DNA of 64,000 nucleotides. Source: Halichoerus grypus. Its lineage: Eukaryota > Chordata > Mammalia > Carnivora > Phocidae. The translations under genes and the position numbers were made by a program. The stretch spans positions 189,218,187-189,282,186 of the forward strand of contig NC_135713.1 of assembly GCF_964656455.1 (NCBI RefSeq). The letters are read 5' to 3'. The notes beneath the pieces are model-generated. The model was not told where the DNA came from. It saw nothing but the letters and a program-made list of their open reading frames with translations, and did not search any database. This document shows, piece after piece, positions 49,301-61,300 of this stretch. Positions within the stretch are counted from its first letter, which is position 1. The number at the start of each line of letters is the position of its first letter.

Positions 49301-52300
49301 GATTTGTATACTCAGGATTAAGTCACCTCCTCCGCTTTAAAAGGGCGACAGCACCCAGGAAAAGTGTAAAATACAGGTGTACACCTCTGCTCAACATCAC
49401 CCTCTGCCTCAGAGATGAAAGAAAATCTGACCGTCAGACAACTTTTTAATGCAACGACTAAGGAAGAACAACAACAAAATAGTCCCACGGCAATTTCTTT
49501 CTATGTGAAGGCCTTTGGGCAAATAAAACCTGTAAGTAGATTCTTCTTCAGTTCATGGTTAAAGGAATAATCAAAGACTATGCTATGGTTGTATGAAGGT
49601 GGGCAAACACACAAAAAATCTTCGTTAGCCCCCTAAAACTATAAAGGTGATAGGGACTGGGGCGAGAGCCCTTTAAAGTAACTGGATATAAACTGACTTT
49701 CAATGGGTACTCTCCAAATCTTTTCAACCCAAGAGGGAAACCGAAGAGTCAACAAGTTTGCTTTCTGTGGGCCCAGAACTTCGAAAGATAGCCTTGAACT
49801 TAAAAGGCTTTCCGGAAAGGACACTCACAGTGGCAGGTCCAATGATGGTCACTCCCTTCTGGTCCGCCTTCTTGATCAGCTTCCTTGTGAGGGCCTCAGG
49901 GATGCCTTCAGCTATGATGGCGATGGTCCGGATCTAAAGGACAGTCCTTCCTGTTAACTTTGTGTCTCAGATGAAGCAACGGGGTGGCGCCCTTAATGGG
50001 ACCCACCTTCCATGCCCCCTTCCAGGCTCTAAGAACCAAGTATGCAGTTAACCAAGTTATCAGTATGCAACCCTTTCTTCCCATAGGCCTCTGTCACTAG
50101 CCTGACCACTCCAACCCTCTCCCAAAAAGAGAGGTGTAGACATCCAAAGCCAATCTCCATTGGTTAACACCACAGTAACTCAGGAACCAAGCAGGAGCAA
50201 ATGTTTCTGAAAACCCACTACCATCAAGAGTGGCTATATTCTCTCCCAACCAAAAACCCACAAGACTCAGACCCACCTGTTCCCCACCTGTCCTAGTGCC
50301 TATTCATAAAGCAGGTATCTATGGCTTTTTCCACTGTGTCCTCTGAGTCTCTGACTCTATGTCCCAGGGTCAGTAAGGGACACAAATGAGCTGCTTACAC
50401 TCAGACCAGAGAGTGGGCTGGGGGAGAAAGCCAGAAGGAGTGGGGGTGGGCAGGAAAGATCGCGAACCATCTCTCTCTGGCTCTAGAACAGGGGCCAACA
50501 AACTTTTTCTGCCTTTTTTGGTCATGTGGTCTCTGCAGTAACTACTAAACTTTGCCTCTGTAGCATGAAGGCAGCCATGGACAATACGTAAATGAACACA
50601 GCATGGCTGTGTTCCAACAAAACTTTATTTGAGAACCAGACAGTGGGCTAGGTTTGACCCTTAGGCTATAGTTTGCTAAACTTCGCTCTAAAATAAAAAA
50701 GCAGCTTATTTTCAGCAGGTGTGCTTTTGTTTTTGCTTCACTGAGATGGCAAAACAAGTTTACATCCTCCAGTCGTACACTGAACTAAGCCAGTCTGGGA
50801 TCAGACGATAATTGTGAACAGAAGAATCAATATCTTAATCTATAAAGACTCATACAAATCAGTAACAAAAAACACAAACACTCAACAGGAAAAAAAAAAA
50901 AAGGAAGGGAGAGCAAGTCACAAAATATAAATGGTCAATAAATGTTTTTAAAAGCTCATCTTAGGGGCGCCTGGGTGGCTCAGTCGGTTAAGCGTCTGCC
51001 TTCAGCTCAGGTCATGATCCCGGGGTCCCAGGATCGAGCCCCTCATTGGGCTCTCTGCTCAGCAGGGAGCCTGCTTCTCCTTCTCCCACTCCCCCATGCT
51101 CATGTTCTCTCTCTCTAATAAGTAAATAAAATCTTTTTTTTAAAAAGCTAACCTTAGTTAATAATCAAAGATATGCAGATTAGGGACGCCTGGCTGGCTC
51201 AGCAGGTTAAGCATCTGCCTTCAGCTCAGGTTGTGATCCCAGGGTCCTGGGAGCAAGCCCTGCGATGGGCTCCTTGCTCAGCAGGGAATCTGCTTCTTCC
51301 TCTTCCTCTGCCCCCTCCTCCCACCTGTGTGTGCATGCGCATGTGCACTCTCTCCCTAATAAATATAAATCTTAAAAAATATGCTAATTAAATAGAACAC
51401 CTATCACTTGTCAAATACATGCTTGTTTTTCTTAGAGAGTGCGTGTGTGGGAGCAGGGGTGGAGGCACAAGGAGAGGGAGAGAGAATCTTAAGCAGGCTC
51501 TACCCCAATGCAGAGCCCAACTCAGGGCTCCATCTCACGACCCTGAGATCATGACCTGAGCAGAAATCAAGAGTCAGATGCTTAACCGAGTGAGCCACCC
51601 AGATGCCCCAAATACATGTTTTTAAAACGCAAACATTCAGTGTTGGCCAGGGTACAAGGAAGCAGGCATTCCTGAATCACTGATGGAGTTTCTGTCCTTA
51701 CAACTTTTCTGGAGGGCACCTGGAGATCAAAGGCTTTCAAATCTGCACATTCTTTTTTTTTTTTTTAAGATTTTATTTATTTGACAGAGAGAGACACAGC
51801 GAGAGAGAGAACACAAGCAGGGGGAGTGGAAGAGGGAGAAGTAGGCTTCCCACTGAGCAGGGAGCCCGATGTGGGGCTCGATCCCAGGACCCTGGGATCA
51901 TGACCTGAGCCGAAGGCAGACACTTAATGACTGAGCCACCTAGGCGCCCCTAAATCTGCACATTCTGATGCAGCAGTCTGACTTCCAGACATTTATGCTG
52001 GGGAAATAATTAAGAACATATGCAAATGTTCATCTAAGATGCTCACCACAAGACCTGAAAAAGCTAAACTGATGTTTGCCAATGAGTATTTACGGATGTG
52101 GAAAGAGTAACTGAAGAAAATGGACTACAAAACAGTCACGTATAGTATTATTCCACATGTTCAAATCCAGAAAAAGGAACAGAGGAGGATCTATTCAAAT
52201 GTTGGCAACCATATTTCTGGGAAACTGGAATTGACTGAGGTATTCATTTTTTTTCTTTTTATTTAATAGTATTTAAATTTTCTCTACAATAAACATGTAA

Positions 52301-55300
52301 TAATTTTATAATAAGAAATTGCTTTTGATTCTGTTGTGAAAGCCGGTCTTAGCAGCACAGGGGGGACCTGGTGGGGGGCAGATGATCCTGAACGGACTCT
52401 CTGTTAGCCTAGGTAAGCAGCCCTGTCCAGCCTGCTTGCCCTCAGTTACCACACTATCTTCTAAAGATCAAGCATATCCAACCACTTTCTCCCACACCAC
52501 CGGCCAGTCCTGAGCGCCAAGTCCTTTTTCCACGGTGCCAGAAGACACCATTCGGGAGCTTTCCCTGCTTCCCCACCCCTGTGCCCACTGATCTACCTGC
52601 GCATAATTCATGGTCTCAATGGTACTGTCATAAGCTGAGCGGAGAGAGGCAAAGTTGATCAGCACGTCTACTTCTGGGTGTTTCTTCATGGCATCAGCCA
52701 TGTTCTTGAAGACAGGGATCAGGATCTCCTTGTGACCCCAGTAAAACTTCTGCTTGTGGTCCCCACTGAGAGAGGAGGAAGACGGGTCAGGATACCCCCA
52801 AATTGTCAGGGCTGGGGAGGGGGAAGCCAACGGGAGGAGCTTCATCTAGAAGGTGGAGAGACAGGGTCCCACATGTGGGAAACAGATCCCCTAGGAATAT
52901 GGATCGCCCCCAGTCTGGGATGGCAGATGCTCCCCCAGCAAAGGGGATAATCTTGCTGGCTCCCCTGGGTCTGTCTTAGGGAGAGGAGATGAGGAAATCC
53001 CACTTGGCAGCCATCTCTTGCTTCCCGCCGTGGTGGGACTCACGTGAAAGGGTACACCATGGCGGCCACCGAGGGCTCGTCTCGGGAGCAGACATAGTCG
53101 AAGTCCAGCATGCCCTGCACGGCCCGGGTCTGCATGCCCCACACGATGGCCTTGGTATGGCAGCTGAAGAGGGTGGCACTCTTTCCTGGTGGGCAAAGAC
53201 ACAGCGAGTGCACCCAGAACACACACTCCTGGGAGACAGGTAGGGGCTGCCGCACCCCTCCACACCCAGTCCGGGGAGAAGGGCTCATCAGCATGGCAAA
53301 GGGACGTCAAGAGGCTGGGACTCTGAGAGCTGGGAGAAGAGGTGCCCTGGTTTCTTTGCAAAGAGGTGGCAGAGCAAAGAGAGCTAAGAGGATCTGCCTA
53401 GCTGGTAAAGAGCTAGCAATGAACACAGAAAGGACTCCCGTGCAGAGAAAAGACCCACAGGCGGAGAATCCCTACAGGAGGAACTGCTCCGCCTCACAGG
53501 ACAGGCATGTAATCAGCATTTTGCTTACATGCAAATGAAGGCTTGATCGATTATTTTTAAAGACGCTGAGAAAAAAACATCAAGCTCTCCCAATTCTGGT
53601 GGCCACACGATTTCAAACAACCCAACAATTATCACCTCTAAATCTGGACATTCCCACATGGGGGGGTGGGGGGTGGGGAAATTCCCACACTTAGGCCAAG
53701 ATCCGAATCCTCAGGATTCTAGGTCAGTGTAGGTCCAAAGAAGAGGCTGGCTGCAGCCTTATTTCTACCTGAGGTTCTGGTCGGAGCACATTGGCTTCGT
53801 GGCATCCCCCTAACATTCTCTGTGCCGTCCCCTCCCTCCTGTCCGCCTCCCTCTAGCAGGTGGCCCTCTCCTGCTCAGAACAAGGCTCTCGGGCAATTCT
53901 CCAGGGGGCAGAAGAGTGAGAGGCAAAAGAAGCGGGGAGAAGAGCTGTCAGAAGTGCTTGCAAGGCCTGAAGGGAAAGGCCCCTTCACCACCCTGCAGAC
54001 AGGTGACCTGTCCCTCCCATTCTCTGCAAGTCACTGGACGACAAGTCACTGGAGGAAAGTAGCCCCTGGGGAGACTCTCAGCTCCCCCGGGGAGAACCAG
54101 GCACCGAGCTCAGGGGCCATCTGGTCTTAATTAACCTAGTGTGCTAGTGCAGGCTTGGCTAATCAGGTTTAAGGTCTGATAAAATAAATCTGAGATCACT
54201 CTCCCAAGGCATGCAGGGTTCTCATCCCTACATAGGCTTGCTTCTTCCCTCTCAGCTGTAAGCTTCTCATACCAGAAGTCTCCTGCTGTTCCAAATACCT
54301 GGGACTTGCTGTCACCAGATCCATCTGGGTTCTCATGAGACATGAGCTCACCGAACAAAGACGGCCACCTAATCCAGTACCCTCACTTCCCAGGCCCCGG
54401 AACCTGAAGCTCAGAGCTGACAGATGACGGAGATTCTGTCATCTAGCATCAGGGCCAGATTATATACTAAATTACGATGCAGCTCAACTGTACAAGGGAG
54501 GAGGGCAGGATACAAGCCAGAAGGGCCCGGCCTCGCCCCACCCTTGGGGGAACCCACACACCCCCCAAGTCAGAGTGTGAGCAAGCACACAAACATGCAT
54601 CTGTCTACCCGAGAGAGTACAGAAAAGCCTGGAATCTCTCCAAGCCCAGGCACACATCCAGCATGAAAGGGGCAGAACTCAAGCGTGCTCCTGCTTGAGT
54701 GCAGAGATGGCAAAGCCCAAGGTTGTCATCCTCAGCCCACCAGCGGCAGGGGCTAACTAACACCCCCACCAGGCTGCTCTGCTGGCTCAGGGACTAATAG
54801 TAAGAGACCCCAGCCCTTGGGTGGAAGAGCTCTCAGAACTGGGGTAGACCCCTGTTCTTTTGGCACAGGGCTCGGCCTCAGCTCTGGTCTTTCAGGTAAC
54901 AAAGGATCTTTCCAGAGACAGGAAACATAGGGATTAAAGGCACATAGTGAGAGGGCTGCATCCCTGGCCTTCCTAGGGGGATATCTGATCCTAGCCTAGT
55001 TGCCCCTTCCCCTCCCCTTAGCAAGGGATCAAAGGTCAACACCTGAAGTTTCCCCTTGCCCAGGAAAAATCTCCCACAGCTGTGAATGTCAAAAAGTTAA
55101 GTGGAAGCCCTGATGCTTTGAAGGGACAGTGTTTGCGTGAACGTGTGAGTGAGCACGGCAAATGCCCCTCGTAAGCAATGACCTCCTACCCCAAGGCCCA
55201 GATCCCCTCTTCAGATTTACTGCACATCCAACTGGGCTTCTACCTCTCTCCTTGACTTGTCTAGCCTGTCTTCCACCCAAAACCCAGAGAAGTCTGAACC

Positions 55301-58300
55301 CGCTGCTGGCACTGAGAGCTCAGGGATGCAGGAGGCAGTGGTGAGGCCAGGTGGGAAGGTAAGAAGAGACCTTGAGACCCAGATGAGAATCCCAGAAGCC
55401 TGAGGTTGCCCTCCTCGCCCCTGCGCTGCCCCTCCGCCTTTAGCTTCCATGGCTCCCTCCTTCCCAGGACGCTCCTCCCTCCTCAGCAAACACCACTCCA
55501 CTCTCCAAGGCTGTGGGCCTGGCTCTTACTCCCACGCTCCCTACCCTGTTCTGTCCTGTCCGGAGGGCAGAGCCAGAGACAGCTGGCCAGGGGAGCGCTG
55601 AGTGGGGGTGGGAGCGACTAAGCAAGGGTGGGAAAGCGAGGGAGGGCGAAGACTAGGACTTGGGGGGAAACAAAGCACACGGAAGACTATAACCTGCTAA
55701 CAAAGCCACACACAGAGCTGGGGCGGGGTGGGGGCATCCTACCTTGCAGGGGTCTTGGACTTGGGACTGAATCTGTCAAAGAAAATGACCAAGGCAGCTG
55801 AGTCACCTGCTGGTGGCTGGAGGCTTTGGAGGGAGAGGGTGGGAAGAGGGAAGGGTCCCAAGGACAAGCCTCGTAGGGCTGATGCCCTCACTGTCTCTCA
55901 TCTATTCCACAACAGACAGGAGTGAAGCCAACAAAAGAGAAGAGAGCACTGATCAGCAGTGCAGAAGCAAGAAAGGGCAAAGGGCCAAAAGGCCAGAGAG
56001 GGGGCGGGAGAGGCAAGAAGGCTTGGAAGGGGTGCTGAACACCACAGGCCCCCAGGCTTTGTGGAGGGGCAGCTGGCCAGATCCCACCCTCGTAATGCCA
56101 ATCCCGTGTCTGTCCCCATGAAGCACAGTGAGATGATTAGGTCACTGTGGGCTGGACCTGTCACTGTGCTGTAGACAAAGCTGCTGGTTTGGGGGACTGC
56201 AGGGGAACAGCTTACAATCTCAAGGGCCTAGAGCCTGTAGAACTATTTCACAAAATGCCTCAAGCGCACGCGGTCTGTACCAGGAAGAGGCTGCAGCAGC
56301 CCCGTGCTGACCAAGGCCTAGTACACCTCACGCTGGCTGCAAGGGCTGACTGGCAGGGGTCGCGTCTGATGAACCAGAGGACGGACAGACAGGGGAGGCG
56401 AAATGCAGATGGGCTGGTTACTGATGTGTGCTCTTATGGTGTGCTCACAGGAAGGGGGGTCTTCAGAAGAGCCCCAGGAGGTGGGATGGGCATGTGGGCG
56501 CTCGCTCTGCCGTCCCAGCTCTAAGGCTCGTGCTCTCCACTGAGAAGCAGAGTCTGGGAGATCTTGCCACCTCTGGGTATTTCTGTCGCCCTGTCTCTCC
56601 AGTTTCCCTGCCCAGCTCACAGGCCCCCGCGGGAAGTAAGGGGGTAGAAGAGAAGATAGTAGGGAGCGGGGTGACTCAGGCGCAGCGTGGGTCCTCAGTG
56701 CCAGGAGAGACAGGGGAAGGCTTGGGAAGGCCTGAGTCTTCATGTCCTCATGTCCATTTTGGCCCATGTGCCACACCCACTCTCATAGCAAAGCCCAAAC
56801 CCTGTTCCAGTGCCCCAGGAGGGCCTAGACAGGGCAAGGAGAATGGGGGGCGGGGGGCAGGGGGAGGGAGCCTGAACCTGCTGGCAGTTACCTTGTGGCA
56901 TGGCAGGCTTGGCTTTCTTTGCGGGTGCCACCTCATCGGCCCTGGACTCAGAAAAAGATGCCGTCCTGCTGGGGGCTGGAGTCTGGAGTGGGACAAGGAG
57001 ACAGCGTAAGAGCCGCAGGTAACAACTGGGAAAAAGAGCTATTGGTCCTTAAGCTTTGGTTCCTTAAGGCCCAAGGAAATCGGGTAACAAGAACCACCAT
57101 GTACAGAACTATCCTCTACAAAGTGCTTCCAAAAGTATTATTCTAACAACCCTCTTGAGATAGGAATTAGTATTGTCTCATTATCACAGATGAGCAAACT
57201 GAGGCTCCGAGGGCATGACACCTGCCAACGTCCTGCTCTCAACAGGATTTGAACGCTGGTCTGATTTTAAACCCCCTGGTCCAGGGGCACCTCGCTGGCT
57301 TAGTCAGTGGAACGTGCGACTCTTGATCTTGGAGTTGTGAATTCAAGCCCCATGCTGGGCACAGAGTTTACTTTAAAAACTAAACTAAAGTAATAAAAAC
57401 CCCTGGTCTTTCCATTATACTACCTTGACTGGGCAGAAAAAAAATTGGCAAACATACAGAAACCAACCTGTCTTTCCCCAGTGCCCCCAGATGGCCAGGG
57501 ACAGAGCAGGGGCACTGTGCTCTGGATGGGGGTAGGTATGAGGGGGAGGCAAAGATGACACAAAGATGCTTTAAGGTGGAGGACGGGGGCACCTACCGAT
57601 GTACTCCCACTGGCATTGAGGAGGAAATTTGCAGTGTGAGCGGCTGTGGGTGGCTGGTTGGGGATGGGGCGGTGGCCTAGGGCCATGCCCACAATGGCCG
57701 TCATGTGAGTCTCAGTGCCAAAGACATGGATGGGGATCCCAGTGGTCTTCCCTGTGAGGGAAAGAAAAGAATCCACCATTCAAGTCTTCAAGTAAGTACC
57801 CAAGTCCACAGGACTCTGCAAAGGCCCCTGCCCGGCATCTAGTGCTTTTTTCTGCACAAGACAGACCAATTGCCCTATTTTCACCACCAAGCAACTCTTT
57901 GTAAAGACCACCTGCTGATAAGAAGAGCAAGAAGGAGCTTTCCTGATACCCTGAAGCGGCCGCGAGCATAATTAGGGTCTGCGCTGTCCTGCTGGCCGCT
58001 GGACCCTGGCCCTCCAATCCCCTGACCTCGATATCTGCCTGGCCTGCCTCTGTTCCTGAGCTCCTGGGCTCACTTTCTCGGGGCTCTGGCCCTTCTCCCT
58101 TTGCACAAAGCCCTCCCGTCACCCGGCTCAGCCTGAGTGCCACCTCCCATGGAAGGCCTTCCCTGGCCTCCTCCCCCCAGCCCCTGGCCGCCTCACTGTA
58201 CGCACACCTATCGAACAGCATCTTCTTTTAGTAATCGTTTACTTGTTTAATGTCTCTGAGTTCAGTGGCCCAACTGTGACGAACATTCACTGTGCTGTAC

Positions 58301-61300
58301 CCAACGGCTGTCCCCACAGCAGGACCTCAGTTGTAGGTGAAAACGAGGACTAGCACCCCTTCGACTGATGTAAGTGGGCTACTGTTTGCCAAAACCACCG
58401 CATTTGGGAAGATGGGAGGATGGAAAGCTTTTGCCCTTCCAATCAAAGGGCACGGCATGCGCCCTGAGCAAGAGCATCTTGTCACCTCTCTGACACCTCA
58501 CATGAACCCCTGCCCCACACATAACTGCTCTTAGCAATGGGGGCTGCACTAAAGACCAAAGCCGCTGGTGACCAAGTTCACGTCTCAGGCTCCATGAGGT
58601 CAACTTAGGGAGACATACTCTTAGTCCAGACGGAGAGGAGGCCCCCAGCTTCTGGAGAGCTCTAAATGTGAGGTCTCATGAACCTGCTGGAGATCCTCAA
58701 AATGCAGAAGGGAGAAAGGAAACCAAAACAGATGCCACCACCCTCTTGCCCCTCATCTCAGCGAGGGACACTGCTCTCCCGTCCTACCAGTTACCCGCCC
58801 TTTCTCTCCTCTCCCCCACAGTCTGAGAGATCTCCACCCTCCCGCCTCTGAACCTGCTGTCCACCTGGCAGCCAAACAACCCTTCCAACCCGAAGTCAAG
58901 GTGTGCCCCTCCCTCAAAGTCTTCCACAGGCTGCCAGCCCAGGGGCATGGCCAAGTGCTCCCGGCACCTGGACCACTCCCACATGGCTCCCGCTGCCTCC
59001 CTGCCTTGCTGCCAACACCCCGCCTTTGTTCCCTCGGCCCTGCCCGCCAGTCCCGCACAGCAGCACACTCCCACTCGGGGCCTTGGAACTTGCCCTTCCC
59101 ACCGTGGTCACCGCCGAGCTGCTCCCTCCTCTCCTCCAGCTCACTGCTCAAATGTCACCTTTTCGGTGAATCATTCCCCGATCACCCCATTAAAGCCAGG
59201 CCTGTCCCCTCCCACATACGCTATCCCTTTCTTCGGCTTTGTTTGTTTTCGCGGCACCTTGTGCCACCTGACATGACAGTCAATGTTCTCAGCAGCACAA
59301 GGGCTTGCTGTCTGTCACGTGTGCGGCTGTAACCCCCGTGCTCTGCCCGGAGCCTGGCACAGGGCAGGTGTTCCACAAATATCTGTTAAACAAACAGCTG
59401 AATGGCAATGCTTTATGAACCATTCTGAAGTTTAGGTCGGGGGCTCCGCATCATAGGAGCACAGACACTGGAAGCTGAAGCAAGCTGCATATCCAGGAAG
59501 TGGGGTGCATGAGCAAGTGTCTGAGGACCGACCCGCTTCCAGGAAGCCCAAGGAGGCAGAGAAAAGGTCCCCCCGCCCAATCTTACCGACTTCTCCCATC
59601 ACTCGCAAGCCCTCCTGATAGTTGGGGCCACCTCTTCGGACAAAGATGGTGACCTCATGCTCCTTCAGGGGGCCCTGGTAATCTCGAATTGCTCTCACGA
59701 TGCCCTGAAAGCATGAAGGGCCGACAGACATGTAACTAAAAAACAGGCAGTCCTAAGTCAATTATTATTTATAATCATGATAAACATACCACGGTGTAGG
59801 TAAGGAGGGCTGCTTCTCATGAAGAAGCATGGCGGGCCCAGCAGTCAAGAATTTCACACGTGTGGAAGAGACTACCCACAAGCAACGGAAAGGCCTAGGA
59901 TTCATGGGCACTCGTGCTGCTGCTGAGGTAACGCTGCTGAGGAGCCTGGGAGTCACACCCCTCGATGCACGGGATGCTGGCTCCCGTCATCCTTGTTATC
60001 TCCTATTGCAGTCTGGGGGGAAATCGAGGCCAGGGTCCAATGCAAGAGTTCTCAGAGCTATCAGGACATGATCCACTTAAACATCCAAGTCCTACTAAAA
60101 CCTCTTCCAGCAATTTCGGGGATCAGCCCTTGCAATGAGTATCAACTCTGGAAACAATTTGGAAGAAGGTACAGGTGCGTACGAGTTCTGTCTCTCCAGA
60201 CAGGAGGCTAGTTTATGGAGCCCAGAGTGTGATGTCTGTCACCCAAGGCATTCCACCTGAAGCTCTACACCCAGGTCCTGCTCCAGACCTGAGCAGCCTA
60301 CCAACTCTGCGGCTTACTACAGGGTTGCTCAGAAGTGAGCACAAAGCCGTCAAGATTCACCTGCTTCAGGTCCGTTTGCTGAATCAGGGCCAATAAAGGA
60401 GACCCTGTTTTAGGCAAGACTGACAAGGCCTGGTCCCCCACTTTTTCAGAGGTCACTTGCAAGACTGGCATTTATTTATTCATTATTCTCAAAACTTACA
60501 CGCTCAACTACCAGGTGGGACACATTCTTCTGAGGAGCCTCACTGAGCATCGGATAGTACGGAACAAAACATGGCCTCCTGAGGTGGTTGCTGAGAAGGG
60601 GACGACTCTCGATCCATGTTAGTGCTGTCGTCCTTCCTGACCAGCAGTCACACTCTGAACTGTGTGCCCTGATGCCCCTGACCTGTGCACAGGGACCCAG
60701 GCTGACAGGCCCTGGCTGGATGAACAACAGCCCCAGATCACTGGACCATTTTCCTCATTCTGACCTTTTGGAAAAGACCCGCATCTATCCCAGTGTCTTC
60801 TGCATCCCCAACAAGGGACCCTGGGACGAGAGCCCCTACTGACCTGGGTAAGTCATGGGAAACTGCTTCTGCCTCAAACCCTGCTTACGGAAACCTCCCT
60901 TTCTGGCTTCCCCCAAACCCACATTCTCCAGAAACTGCACGGTCCCCTGTGGCCGATTACCTTGAACGTGGCAGCCACATTGGTGAAGTTTGCGATGCTG
61001 CCTCCAATGATGAGGATCTTGCCTGTGTTTGGAGTAGAAGGGTTATTAGAAAGGGAGACTTGAACATCTTACCAGAAATCTAACTGAGGGAGTTCTCCCA
61101 AGCATTAGGAAGTATCCGTGCAGAGGCCAGCTGGGGTGGGCAGCAGGCTGGCCTCCCCTGACATCCATTCAGTCTTAACCGACTCAGCTTTCCATCACCT
61201 GTGCCCTCGAGCCAGTGGTTAATCCAAACTCACCGAACCTCTATATCATTCCTGGTTGGCACTCAGAAACCCAGGTTAGTTTCCGGATACCCCTGGTGGG

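Noticed and set aside
7472..51951. tRNA-like A and B box sequences within the many GGGTGGCTCAG repeats
   Set aside because: They are the tRNA-Lys-derived heads of Can-SINEs, with CT-rich bodies and A tails, not functional tRNA genes.
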